DNA of 27,004 nucleotides from UBA7656 sp040755335 (GCA_040755335.1 JBFMAU010000039.1:1-27004); one strand, 5' to 3'; shown: positions 1 through 7,969, counted from the first letter of the stretch. The notes: generated by a model from the sequence alone, not told the origin. Translations and numbers: made by a program.

Positions 1-84
1 GTAGCCTTCGGCCATCAGGTACATTTTCATCGCGAACAAAATGGATGGCACATCGTCGACGAGAAGTATGCGGTTTACCGACAT
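1..84 (-). CDS. Response regulator receiver domain, N-terminal fragment
   Basis: Twenty-eight codons read on the minus strand from an ATG at 84-82 to the left edge of the window. The peptide begins MSVNRILLVDDVPSIL. This is the first beta strand of a CheY-like receiver domain followed by the acidic pair (DD) that binds magnesium. A ribosome binding site (AAAGGAG on the minus strand, about 91-97) lies at proper distance. The phosphorylated Asp and any output domain lie outside the window. The gene follows the YegS-like kinase gene on the same strand after 151 bases, so it may or may not share its transcript. Too short for most gene callers, but the motif and RBS together make it convincing. 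Confidence 0.8.
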   Translation of the reverse strand, partial: MSVNRILLVDDVPSILFAMKMYLMAEGY

Positions 85-235
85 CTGATGCTCCTTTATC
101 GGCTGGGAGACAAGATATGCGCGGGGGATAACGCACTCCGTTTGGATTCCTCTAACGTCCGGCTCACCATTGCCGGATTGCCCATTGAGCGTCTTTTATG
201 TCATGAGCGCGGTCGATTACGCAAGAGAAATTTTT
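85..235. other. Intergenic region before the response regulator gene
   Basis: Short gap between the end of the YegS-like gene and the start of the response regulator gene, both on the minus strand. It holds a small hairpin (TCCGGC at 158-163 paired with GCCGGA at 172-177) without a T-tract. A 62-codon reading frame on the plus strand here has no recognisable content. Nothing else is seen. Confidence 0.4.
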
Positions 236-1150
236 TCACCCTGCCAGAAACCGCACCGCTTTGTGGAGGATTCTGACTTGTGCAGGAGTGTGACCGACCA
301 TTTCGCCATCTATATCGACGGCAAGAGGCGACTTTGATGCAATCGACACCTGACGCGCCCGCCGCTCCATCACTTTGGGATTTTTCAGATGCTCGCCCCG
401 TCGTATTCGCGCAAGCTCGCGGATTATGTCCAGCCTCGACGCGCGATCAGTAAGGATGACATCCAGCAATCCGTCGTCAAGCTCGGCGTGAGGAGCGAAC
501 ATCATCCCGCCCCCGGCGTATCGCCCGTTGGCTATGGCAATGAGAAAACTTTCAATCTGAATTCTTTCCTCATCCAGCGTCACTTCGACGGGCGTGTTTT
601 CGTATCGCGCGAGAGCCAGGAGGGCCGCCGTCGCGTATCTCGCTTGCCCGCTGATCCATCGAGGAAGACTATCTCGCCAGCGGTTGACCATAGCGACCGT
701 CTCTCCCCCAAGCCCCAGCGAGACCAGATTGATCATCGCTCGCGAGCGCTGCCCGTCTCGCGTGGTAAATGTCACCTGCGCCGCATCGATCCTCGCGCCT
801 TCGGATTTCAGAAGCGAGCCGATATCCGGGGCGCGCGTCGGGAGCGAGCGTTGAAAATCCGATCCCGTTCCGCTGGCTATCAGCCCTACCCATGCGTCGG
901 GGTTGATGGCCTGACCCGAGTCGAAGTAGCCGTTGATTATTTCCCCGAGAGTGCCGTCTCCGCCGACGGCTATCACGCGGCTGACTCCACGTCGGAGAGC
1001 CTCGCGCGTGATCTCTGCGGCTTCGCCCGCGCGGGAGGTCAGATGCTCTTCGAACTGGTGACCAAAAAGTAGTCGTCGCTTTTCATTCCACGAGCGAAGC
1101 GTGCGGCCCCGCGCCGAAGCGGGATTGATGATGAAGAGGGTTTCTTTCAA
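236..1150 (-). CDS. YegS/DagK-like lipid kinase
   Basis: A 304-residue protein of the diacylglycerol kinase catalytic family, which phosphorylates diacylglycerol or related lipids (or sphingoid bases) with ATP at the membrane. The nucleotide-binding GGDGT motif is at residues 63-67 (VGGDGTLGEIING). A second conserved motif, ASGTGSDFQR, corresponds to the usual GTGNDFAR. The C-terminal DIDGE element is present. Length fits the family. The start is a TTG at 1150-1148, two bases after the stop of the upstream CNNM gene, which implies translational coupling; I see no clear Shine-Dalgarno site. The lipid substrate cannot be told from sequence. It could serve lipid turnover together with glycerol kinase upstream, but that is inference. 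Confidence 0.88.
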   Translation of the reverse strand: MKETLFIINPASARGRTLRSWNEKRRLLFGHQFEEHLTSRAGEAAEITREALRRGVSRVIAVGGDGTLGEIINGYFDSGQAINPDAWVGLIASGTGSDFQRSLPTRAPDIGSLLKSEGARIDAAQVTFTTRDGQRSRAMINLVSLGLGGETVAMVNRWRDSLPRWISGQARYATAALLALARYENTPVEVTLDEERIQIESFLIAIANGRYAGGGMMFAPHAELDDGLLDVILTDRASRLDIIRELARIRRGEHLKNPKVMERRARQVSIASKSPLAVDIDGEMVGHTPAQVRILHKAVRFLAG

Positions 1151-1152
1151 AT

Positions 1153-2508
1153 CTACTTGATTGCTGCGGGTGCGATGGGGGCGCTTTCGGAAAGTTTTTC
1201 AATACGGGTTTCCACTATTCGATTGCGGGCCGTCGCGGTCACGGTCAGCCGCATACGATTGAAATCGACGCTTTCGCCCTGTTTGAGCAATCGTCCGGCG
1301 CGCGCCATCATGAATCCCGCGATGGTGTGATAGCTGTCCGATTCGGGAAGGCCCAGATCTAACAGCTTGTTTGCGTCCTTGATCGAAAGCCTGCCGCTTA
1401 CCGAAAGGCTTCCGTCCGGGTGTTCGACGACCTGACGCGCGGCTATTTCATCATGCTCGTCGCGTATGTCGCCTACGATCTCTTCTATGAGGTCTTCGAG
1501 AGTGACGAGTCCTTCTACTCCTCCGTGTTCATCGACGACCATAGCCATGTGCGCGCTCGACAGTCTCAAACTGCGCAGCGCATCGTTGAGACGGGCTGAA
1601 GTGGGCAGAAATACAGACGGGCGCATGATCTCTTCAACGCGAAACCCCGCCCCTCGCCTCACCGCCTGACTCAGGTCTTTGTAGAGCAGCACGCCGATGA
1701 TGTTATCGAGCGAATCGCGATAGACCGGCATGCGCGAATAGCCGATCTTTTCGAATTGCTCAAGCATCTCGGCGGGAGGGATCACAGCGTCGAGAGCTTC
1801 GATTTCTGTCCGCGGCGTCATCACGCTTTCGACCGTCGCTTCGGTGAAATCGAAGACGTTCGATATCAACTGCTGCTCGTCTTCGATCAGGTGGCCGCTT
1901 TTGTGACTGAGCGCGATCAGATGGCGAAGCTCTTCTTCGCTGTAGGAGGATACATGCCCGGCAGTGGCGCGCAAGCCGAACAATCTGACAACCCATATCC
2001 CCGTGTGATTGAGCAGCCATATAGGCGCTTTGAAGAACCTGTAAAATATTTCCATCGGGCGCACGACCGCCAGAGCCACTCCTTCCGCGCGCTCAAGCGC
2101 GAGCGTTTTAGGCGCAAGCTCGCCCAGCACTATATGAAGGAAAGTGATGAGAGTGAAGGCCACAGCGACAGCTACGGAATGCGCGGCGACTTCGGAAGCG
2201 GTGTCGGGCAAAACTGCGTGAAAGACCGGCGTCAGCAGATGAGCGAGGGTGGCCTCGGCTATCCATCCAAGCCCCAAGCTTGCCAGCGTGATTCCAAGCT
2301 GAGTGGCGGAGATGTAGGCGTCGAGTTGATCGAGAGCGCGCAAAAGTCTTTGCGCTCGCTTGTTGCCCTCGGCGGCCAGCGTTTCGACTCGCGACCTGCG
2401 GACGCCCACCAAAGCGAACTCCGATGCGACGAAAAAACCGTTGGCCAAAACGAGCGCCAGCACCGCGGCCAGCTTGAACAAAATGGCTGAAACGGATGAC
2501 TCATCCAT
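1153..2508 (-). CDS. CNNM/CorC-family membrane protein with CBS pair
   Basis: Membrane protein of the HlyC/CorC (UPF0053) family, linked in other bacteria to magnesium or cobalt efflux and resistance. From the ATG at 2508 it has 451 residues: a DUF21/CNNM transmembrane domain (about 5-200, with NGFFVASEFAL near 23-33 and the conserved GE-x-x-PK element near 129-134), two CBS domains (about 225-350; VMTPR at 229-233 opens the first), and a CorC-type C-terminal domain (about 365-440). The frame stays open to a GTG at 2607, but that extension is encoded by an intergenic tandem-repeat palindrome and has no membrane or signal character, so I prefer 2508. It lies between glpK and the lipid kinase gene on the same strand. 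The transported ion is not deducible. Confidence 0.88.
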   Translation of the reverse strand: MDESSVSAILFKLAAVLALVLANGFFVASEFALVGVRRSRVETLAAEGNKRAQRLLRALDQLDAYISATQLGITLASLGLGWIAEATLAHLLTPVFHAVLPDTASEVAAHSVAVAVAFTLITFLHIVLGELAPKTLALERAEGVALAVVRPMEIFYRFFKAPIWLLNHTGIWVVRLFGLRATAGHVSSYSEEELRHLIALSHKSGHLIEDEQQLISNVFDFTEATVESVMTPRTEIEALDAVIPPAEMLEQFEKIGYSRMPVYRDSLDNIIGVLLYKDLSQAVRRGAGFRVEEIMRPSVFLPTSARLNDALRSLRLSSAHMAMVVDEHGGVEGLVTLEDLIEEIVGDIRDEHDEIAARQVVEHPDGSLSVSGRLSIKDANKLLDLGLPESDSYHTIAGFMMARAGRLLKQGESVDFNRMRLTVTATARNRIVETRIEKLSESAPIAPAAIK

Positions 2509-2554
2509 AGAGACTGCGATTTTATCAACCGCCTCGGTTGATGACCAGCCTTGA

Positions 2555-2633
2555 GGGTGAAGAGGTGACAAGGTGAGGAGGTGAAGAGGTGATATGGGCC
2601 TATTCACCTCTTCATCTCTTCACCTCTTCACCC
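2555..2633. repeat. Palindromic tandem-repeat element downstream of glpK
   Basis: Both arms are made of imperfect copies of GGTGAAGA. The left arm (2555-2592) starts GGGTGAAGAGGTGA; the right arm (2602-2633) ends TCACCTCTTCACCC, its exact reverse complement. The inner GAAGAGGTGA/TCACCTCTTC blocks also pair, giving a long stem with a bulged middle and a loop near 2593-2601. The glpK stop codon (2628-2630) lies inside the right arm. It could form a transcription terminator or mRNA-stabilising hairpin between glpK and the CNNM gene; there is no T-run. Confidence 0.75.
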
Positions 2634-4127
2634 ACGCGCCCAGCCGCGCGCGCGCTCCAATGCGCGAGACCATCCTTCTACAAGCGAGTCGCGCTCGTCG
2701 GCTTTCATCCCTGGCTCGAATGTGCGCTCGCGCTTCCAGAGGCGGGCTATCTCATCGACATCCGACCAGAAATCGACGGCCAGACCCGCGAGGAAAGCCG
2801 CGCCTGCCGCGGTCGTTTCCGTATTCGACGGGCGAGTGACAGGTATGCCGAGTATGTCAGCTTGAAACTGCATCAGAAAATCATTCTGCGCAGCCCCGCC
2901 ATCGACTCTCAACTCGCTCAAGATTATATTCGAATCCGTGTGCATGCATTCAAGCACGTCGCGGGTTTGATAGGCGATTGATTCGAGCGCGGCGCGGACT
3001 ATATGCTCGCGCGTAGAGCCGCGAGTAAGCCCTGCGATAGTTCCTCGCGCATACTGATCCCAGTGCGGAGCGCCGAGACCGACAAATGCCGGAACGAAAT
3101 AAACTCCGCCGTTGTCCCGCACGCTTGCGGCCATCGCTTCGGTTTCCGTCGCGGAAGAAATTATTTTCAATCCGTCGCGCAACCATTGAATGGCCGCTCC
3201 CGCGATGAAGACGCTGCCTTCGAGCGCGTACTGCGTCGCCTTCTGACCGATCTTCCATCCAACAGTCGTGAGCAGATTGTTTTTCGAGGCGACTTTTTCG
3301 CTGCCCGTGTTGAGCAGCATGAAGCAGCCCGTGCCGTAAGTGTTTTTCGACATGCCCGGTGAGGCGCAGACCTGACCGAAGAGGGCCGCCTGTTGATCGC
3401 CCGCATTGCCCGCGATTGGAATTGCTTGACCGAAAAGCGAAGGGTCTGTCTCTCCTATCACCGCGCTCGAAGGCGAGACTGCGGGCAGCGTCTCGCGCGG
3501 GACTGAGAGAATTTCCAGAAGCTCATCATCCCAATCACCCCGTTCGATGTTGAACATAAGAGTGCGGCTGGCGTTCGATGGATCGGTCACATGCACGCGC
3601 CCGCCTGTGAGGTTCCATATCAGCCAGGTGTCTACCGTTCCGAAAGCGAGTCTGCCCTCGCGCGCAAGATCGCGCGCCCCTTCGACATTATCCAGAAGCC
3701 AGCGGGCTTTGGTTCCTGAAAAGTAAGCGTCGAGTACCAGCCCCGTGCGCTGTTGAAAAAGCGACGCGAGATTTTCGACGCGCATGCGGTCGCAATCCGC
3801 CGAGGTGCGACGGCACTGCCACACTATTGCGTTATGAACAGGCTCGCCCGTTCGCCTGTCCCACATCAAAGTTGTTTCGCGCTGATTGGTGATCCCTATC
3901 GCGGCCACCTCGCGGGGAGAGACATTTGATTGTGCCAGCGCGCTTCGAGCGGCGTCGAGTTGAGAAGACCATATATCGCGCGGACGATGCTCGACCCATC
4001 CGGGCTGGGGATAGAGTTGCTCGAATTCCTGTTGAGCGACAGCGCAAGGTTTTCCCTCGCGGTCGAAGAGAATGGCTCGCGAACTCGTAGTTCCCTGATC
4101 GAGCGCGAGTATATAGTTCTGACCCAT
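2628..4127 (-). CDS. glpK: Glycerol kinase
   Basis: A 499-residue cytoplasmic FGGY-family kinase that converts glycerol and ATP to sn-glycerol 3-phosphate. It starts LALDQGTTSSRAI, the N-terminal phosphate-binding loop, followed by QPGWVEH, GITNQRETT and FSGTKARWLLDN, all typical of GlpK. GDQQAALFGQ and NTYGTGCFML mark the second FGGY domain. Length matches the family (about 500). In E. coli the loop before the GDQQ motif carries a GGTR element that binds the inhibitor fructose-1,6-bisphosphate; here that stretch reads SLFGQAIPIAG, so the allosteric site seems absent. An RBS (GGAGG) precedes the ATG at 4127, and a good promoter lies at 4165-4192. No glycerol facilitator or glycerol-3-phosphate dehydrogenase is adjacent. 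Confidence 0.96.
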   Translation of the reverse strand: MGQNYILALDQGTTSSRAILFDREGKPCAVAQQEFEQLYPQPGWVEHRPRDIWSSQLDAARSALAQSNVSPREVAAIGITNQRETTLMWDRRTGEPVHNAIVWQCRRTSADCDRMRVENLASLFQQRTGLVLDAYFSGTKARWLLDNVEGARDLAREGRLAFGTVDTWLIWNLTGGRVHVTDPSNASRTLMFNIERGDWDDELLEILSVPRETLPAVSPSSAVIGETDPSLFGQAIPIAGNAGDQQAALFGQVCASPGMSKNTYGTGCFMLLNTGSEKVASKNNLLTTVGWKIGQKATQYALEGSVFIAGAAIQWLRDGLKIISSATETEAMAASVRDNGGVYFVPAFVGLGAPHWDQYARGTIAGLTRGSTREHIVRAALESIAYQTRDVLECMHTDSNIILSELRVDGGAAQNDFLMQFQADILGIPVTRPSNTETTAAGAAFLAGLAVDFWSDVDEIARLWKRERTFEPGMKADERDSLVEGWSRALERARGWARG

Positions 4128-4164
4128 TAGTTATCCTCCAGACAGGTTGCGAAAATGCGGTGCA

Positions 4165-4192
4165 ATGATAGCACTCGATGCTCGCGTTTCAA
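4165..4192 (-). promoter_or_regulatory. Promoter of glpK
   Basis: On the minus strand TTGAAA (4192-4187) is followed after 16 bases by TATCAT (4170-4165), which is preceded by TG in the extended -10 position. Both hexamers match the sigma-70 consensus at five of six positions. Transcription would start near 4158, leaving a leader of about 30 bases before the glpK ATG. Confidence 0.6.
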
Positions 4193-4225
4193 AAGAGGTG
4201 TTTCGGCTTGAGCTTTATTGCGGAA

Positions 4226-4254
4226 TGACTGATTTTGACCGCATCGGTCAGTCA
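4226..4254. promoter_or_regulatory. Nested dyad, possible operator
   Basis: Two nested inverted repeats: TGACTGA (4226-4232) with TCAGTCA (4248-4254), and inside them TGACCG (4236-4241), a 3-base spacer, and CGGTCA (4245-4250). The right side abuts the -35 hexamer of a plus-strand promoter candidate. A near copy of the inner dyad and its right flank occurs at 7970-7989. The layout fits a dimeric regulator (TetR-like sites often look like this), but the regulator is unknown. Confidence 0.5.
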
Positions 4255-4256
4255 GT

Positions 4257-4285
4257 TTGACGGAAGAAGCTTTTGTGCTTATTGT
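4257..4285 (+). promoter_or_regulatory. Candidate promoter of the S8 protease gene
   Basis: TTGACG (4257-4262), a 17-base spacer and TATTGT (4280-4285) read on the plus strand toward the protease. The -35 is good and the -10 is weak (4 of 6). It directly follows the dyad at 4226-4254, so a protein bound there would overlap RNA polymerase. The leader would be about 300 bases long. Confidence 0.4.
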
Positions 4286-4593
4286 CACCTGAAGCGATGC
4301 GCTTTGATAATCAATCGTTGACATAGAGCGTAAAATCGGCGCTCGCCGGACATGCTAAAAGCAATCATTTGCCGATGTTAAAGTCGCCTTCTGAAAGGTT
4401 GTTTTTGCAACGCGATGTGTGATAAATATCCGCGCCGCGCATACCTGATCCGCTGGCACGTTGATTGAATAAAGGGGATCGACTCCAGGACTCTTTTTAT
4501 CGACTAGAATCCAAGCGGATATTCGCCAACGCTGTCAGAAGTCGTAAATGGTTTTCAACCAACTATTATGCCCCCTTTGAGGAAGGGAAGGAT

Positions 4594-6504
4594 ATGAAAC
4601 TCAAAAAAGCCGTAGCAAGATTGCTAGTGGCAGCCCTCGTCGCTCTTCCCCTAGTTGCAGGATTTCCACCGGGAGAGCGTTTCAGCAGCAGCACGGTTTC
4701 CGCTCAAGCTTCCAGAGGCACGCCGCGCCCAGCCAGCAAAATATCTCCAGACCTGTTACTTCAGGCGTCTGCGAGAAACAACAACACTCCTGTTCGGGTC
4801 GTCGTCCAGTTCAGCGGGTTCGTTCGAAGCAGCCTGCTCACGGCCTTTGGCAAGATGGGCGGGAGGCTGGAGAGAATTTTTGACCGCATAGGGTCGCTGA
4901 CTCTCAACGTGCCGCTGCGCTTCCTCAACGCTCTGGCTGCCCAGCCTGAAATCAAATACATATCGGCAGACCGCCCGACTCAATTGACCGGTCACCTAGA
5001 GACAACGACTGGCGCGAGCCTCGTCAGAAATTACGTCGGGACGGGCGGGCTGACCGGCTCAGGGATAGGCATAGCCATACTCGATTCGGGAATCAATCCT
5101 TCCCACCACGCATTCCTCAACCGCATCGTTGCAAGGGTGGATTTCTCCAGCGGAAATACGAGTCCATATCCCTACGGTCACGGAACGCATGTGGCCAGCC
5201 TCGCCGCAGGCAGCAGCCACGTTGCCAACGGCGCCTACACCGGCATAGCTCCGGGAGCCAACATCATCGATGTTCGCGTACTCAACACTCTGGGGCAGGG
5301 TACGACGGCGGCGCTGCTCGACGGCATAAACTGGTGCATAGCGAACAAGAACACTTACAACATCAGGGTGATGAACCTCAGCCTCGGCACAGTCGCAATC
5401 GATTCCTACCTGTACGACCCGATTTGTCTGGCTGTGCGTCAGGCGGTCAATGCCGGAATAGTTGTGTGCGTCGCGGCAGGGAACCTCGGAAAGGATGAAC
5501 TGGGCAATAAAATTTACGGAGCGATTCATTCTCCCGGCATAGAGCCTTCGGCCATAACGGTCGGAGCCGCCAATTCCAAAGGAACAAATTCTCGCAGCGA
5601 TGATGTAGTCGCATCCTACAGTTCTCGCGGACCAACGAGAGGGTATTACACAGATGTGAATGGAGTGAAACATTATGACAATCTCATCAAACCTGATCTG
5701 ATTGCTCCAGGCAACAAACTCATAGGCGCGCAGTCCCCGAATAACTATCTGTTGATGCAACACCCTGAACTTGAAGCGAACGTAAGCACATACACATATC
5801 ACAAGATGATGCGCCTGAGCGGGTCGTCGATGGCGACGGCTGTCGTCGCGGGATCCGCCGCTTTGCTGTTGCAGAAATCTCCATGGCTTACGCCCAATCT
5901 GGTTAAGGCCATATTGTGCTACACGGCGCAGCCCATACGCGGATTCAGCAACTTTGAGCAGGGAGCGGGCCTGCTCAACGTGGAAGGCGCGGTGAGGCTT
6001 GCGAGCCTCATCCGCCCCGACTTGGCATTGCTCTCTTTAGGCGCTCCTCTGCTCATCAGCGCGCCTCCAATCGAGGTTTCGACCATTGCCGGAAGCACTT
6101 TCGTATGGGGCGGCGGCGTGATAATGAAGTGGAACTTCATTTATGGATCGAGCCTGATCACCCGCTATCAGGGCATCTACTCATCCGGAGTCATCATTGC
6201 CGATGGAGTCATCATTGCCGACGGAGCATTGACTGCCAACACGAATTTGATCACAGACGGGGTAATCCTCTCCGAAGGAGTGATCATCGCCGACGGAGTC
6301 ATACTTGCTGATGGGGTCATCCTTGCCGACGGAGTCATCCTTGCCGATGGGGTGATTATCGCCGATGGGGTGATCATCGCTGACGGGGTGATTATGTCCG
6401 ACAGCACACTGCAAGGCACGGCTGCCGCGCTCAACGCCCTGTCTGTGCCTGCGACTGGAGATCCGGGCGAAGAGGAGACCGTATTGGATAGCGGCACCAC
6501 CTGA
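4594..6504 (+). CDS. Secreted subtilisin-like S8 serine protease with hexapeptide-repeat tail
   Basis: A 636-residue exported endopeptidase. The ATG at 4594 gives a classical signal peptide (MKLKKAVARLLVAALVALPL); an in-frame TTG at 4465 would bury it. An inhibitor-I9-like propeptide segment (PVRVVVQFSG onward) precedes the S8 domain. The catalytic triad is Asp164 (AILDSGIN), His196 (GHGTHVASLAAG) and Ser412 (SGSSMATA); Asn297 (CVAAGN) supplies the oxyanion hole. After the catalytic domain (to about 490) residues 508-603 are sixteen hexapeptides of the type GVIIAD, followed by a short acidic C-terminus. The repeats fit the pattern of left-handed beta helices. No sortase, PEP-CTERM or type IX sorting signal is seen. 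The protein probably acts in the periplasm or outside the cell. An HD-GYP gene follows after 63 bases without an obvious terminator. Confidence 0.93.
   Translation: MKLKKAVARLLVAALVALPLVAGFPPGERFSSSTVSAQASRGTPRPASKISPDLLLQASARNNNTPVRVVVQFSGFVRSSLLTAFGKMGGRLERIFDRIGSLTLNVPLRFLNALAAQPEIKYISADRPTQLTGHLETTTGASLVRNYVGTGGLTGSGIGIAILDSGINPSHHAFLNRIVARVDFSSGNTSPYPYGHGTHVASLAAGSSHVANGAYTGIAPGANIIDVRVLNTLGQGTTAALLDGINWCIANKNTYNIRVMNLSLGTVAIDSYLYDPICLAVRQAVNAGIVVCVAAGNLGKDELGNKIYGAIHSPGIEPSAITVGAANSKGTNSRSDDVVASYSSRGPTRGYYTDVNGVKHYDNLIKPDLIAPGNKLIGAQSPNNYLLMQHPELEANVSTYTYHKMMRLSGSSMATAVVAGSAALLLQKSPWLTPNLVKAILCYTAQPIRGFSNFEQGAGLLNVEGAVRLASLIRPDLALLSLGAPLLISAPPIEVSTIAGSTFVWGGGVIMKWNFIYGSSLITRYQGIYSSGVIIADGVIIADGALTANTNLITDGVILSEGVIIADGVILADGVILADGVILADGVIIADGVIIADGVIMSDSTLQGTAAALNALSVPATGDPGEEETVLDSGTT
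6115..6402 (+). repeat. Tandem 18-bp repeats encoding 16 hexapeptides
   Basis: Sixteen in-frame 18-base units. The last twelve (6187-6402) read GVIIAD, GVIIAD, GALTAN, TNLITD, GVILSE, GVIIAD, three GVILAD, two GVIIAD and GVIMSD. Four decayed units (6115-6186: GVIMKW, NFIYGS, SLITRY, QGIYSS) keep the six-residue phase. Synonymous positions vary between units (GAT/GAC, GGA/GGG, ATC/ATT), so the amino acids appear to be selected rather than freshly duplicated. The units satisfy the [LIV]-[GAED]-x2-[STAV]-x hexapeptide rule when read as IADGVI. Confidence 0.95.
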
Positions 6505-6567
6505 TCGATGAGCGCGAAATGAAGGAAAAGTTTCACCATCTGTATTTTTGTAAGGAGAGTTTCTGAG

Positions 6568-7959
6568 ATGGCCGACAAAGCGGAAAGCCTTGAGAAAAAC
6601 TCGTCGACGCTTGCCGTGTTGAGCGCGCTTGTAATAATTTCGGGGCTCGCTGTGGCAGCTATGGCCGCGGCCCGACAATCTGTTGTGCCGGGGCGCGCGT
6701 GGTTGATGATGATCGCTCTGGCGATTGTGGTCGCCCCGTTAGGCTCGCTCTACATTCCGGGACTTAAAGTCAAGGTTATAATCAGCGAGGTTGTCACTTT
6801 CTCCTGCGCGCTTCTGTTCGGCCCGAGCGCAGCCGTCGTCGTCGCAGTCGCCGATGGCGCGGTCGCCTCTTTGAGGGTGACGAAAACCCCTCACAAGTTT
6901 TTATACAATGTGGCCGCCTTCGCCTCATCTATGGCCGTCGCGTCTCTGACGACCAGAGCAGTCTTCCCCGCTTTTGGAAATCCGAACGCTCCATCTTCTG
7001 CGTCTGAGATGATCTCGGCGACCGCGCTCTTCACTCTTCTTTATTTTCTGCTGACGACTTCTCTCGTAGCCGCTTACGTAGCCGTCTCTAAGAAGCAGCC
7101 TCTCCTGAAACTGTGGAGAGAGGATTTCCTCTGGACTTCCATAAGCTATCTGATGAGCGGGGCAGCGGCTCTGGCGGCTTTCTATATGGTCGGGCGATTC
7201 GGCTATGCGAGTTTTCTCGTGCTGACGGGCGCGATGATGATGGTCTTCTTGTTCTATCGCGCTTATTTCCAGAAAGTCGAAAGCGCAAACCGCAGAGCCG
7301 AGGAGATGGAAGAGATCAACCATCGCACGATAGAGGCTCTGATCGCCGCCCTCGCGGCCATTGGCTTTGCGACTAAGATGAACCTGAGACGGGTCGAGCG
7401 ACTGGTCGCGGAACTTGGCCAGAGGGCCGGATGTTCAGAGGATGATCTCAAGGCGCTGCGGCTTGCCGCCATGCTTCACGACATAGGCAATATGGCTGTG
7501 CCTCAGCAGATTTTGGAAAAACCCGGCGCGCTGACCGCCGAAGAATTCGGACAGGTCAAAGTGCATCCGCGTATAGGCGCGCGGATGGTCGAATCCATAG
7601 GGTTCCCCTTCCCTGTGGCCGATATCATTCGCTATCACCACGAACGGTTCGACGGAACGGGCTACCCGGAAGGACTGAGGGGCGAAAGCATCCCCCTGAC
7701 GGCAAGAGTCCTCGGCATAGTCGATTGCTACAACGCGCTGACAGTAGACCGTCCCTATCGCCAGAAACTCAGCCGTGCGGAAGCGATTGATGTAATGAAA
7801 GACCTTTCAGGTAAAGCTTTCGATCCCGCGTTGCTGGAGGTCTTCTTCGATGTAGTCCGCGAGATTGACGAAGAAGCCTGCCGCGCTCCCTCAAGCGTGA
7901 GCATCAGCGAGGTGCAGGCCGAAATTCTCAACCACCGCCGCGCGTGGCAGGCCGCCTGA
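6568..7959 (+). CDS. Membrane HD-GYP domain protein, probably degenerate
   Basis: A 463-residue protein. Residues about 10-230 form a bundle of hydrophobic segments (a MASE-like sensor region, not a named family). Residues about 250-430 form an HD-GYP domain, the class that hydrolyses cyclic di-GMP. HD is at 304-305 (LHDIGN), the HH pair at 357-358 (YHHERFDGTGYP), and GYP at 365-367. Two changes stand out: the HxxRV His that helps hold the metals is Asn272 (NLRRV), and the Lys of HDIGK is Asn. It may be a weak enzyme or only a ligand sensor. The ATG has a good RBS (AAGGAGA at 6552-6558). The membrane part resembles that of the next protein, including a DGAVxSL stretch, which suggests duplication. 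Confidence 0.85.
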   Translation: MADKAESLEKNSSTLAVLSALVIISGLAVAAMAAARQSVVPGRAWLMMIALAIVVAPLGSLYIPGLKVKVIISEVVTFSCALLFGPSAAVVVAVADGAVASLRVTKTPHKFLYNVAAFASSMAVASLTTRAVFPAFGNPNAPSSASEMISATALFTLLYFLLTTSLVAAYVAVSKKQPLLKLWREDFLWTSISYLMSGAAALAAFYMVGRFGYASFLVLTGAMMMVFLFYRAYFQKVESANRRAEEMEEINHRTIEALIAALAAIGFATKMNLRRVERLVAELGQRAGCSEDDLKALRLAAMLHDIGNMAVPQQILEKPGALTAEEFGQVKVHPRIGARMVESIGFPFPVADIIRYHHERFDGTGYPEGLRGESIPLTARVLGIVDCYNALTVDRPYRQKLSRAEAIDVMKDLSGKAFDPALLEVFFDVVREIDEEACRAPSSVSISEVQAEILNHRRAWQAA

Positions 7960-7969
7960 CAGGGCAAAA

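Larger units (their letters stand above)
4128..4593. other. Divergent regulatory region between glpK and the S8 protease
   Basis: About 466 bases without a supported gene. It holds the glpK promoter (4165-4192), a double dyad (4226-4254) and a plus-strand promoter candidate (4257-4285). Reading frames here, including a TTG-started upstream extension of the protease, look non-coding. From 4286 to 4593 would be a long untranslated leader for the protease; I looked for a c-di-GMP riboswitch core and did not find one. An RBS-like GAGGAAGGGAAGG sits just before the protease ATG. Confidence 0.5.

Noticed and set aside
389..2490. Plus-strand frames of 227 and 244 codons (389-1072 and 1756-2490)
   Set aside because: Shadows of the lipid kinase and CNNM genes.
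4465..4593. TTG-started extension of the protease
   Set aside because: It would place 43 polar residues before an obvious signal peptide; the ATG at 4594 has a good RBS.
4286..4593. Possible c-di-GMP riboswitch in the long protease leader
   Set aside because: No GEMM core motifs or matching pairing seen by eye.
5059..5802. Minus-strand 247-codon frame
   Set aside because: Antisense to the catalytic domain of the S8 protease, no recognisable motif.
6187..6402. 18-base tandem units considered as a CRISPR-like array
   Set aside because: No spacers; units are contiguous, in frame and code for hexapeptides.
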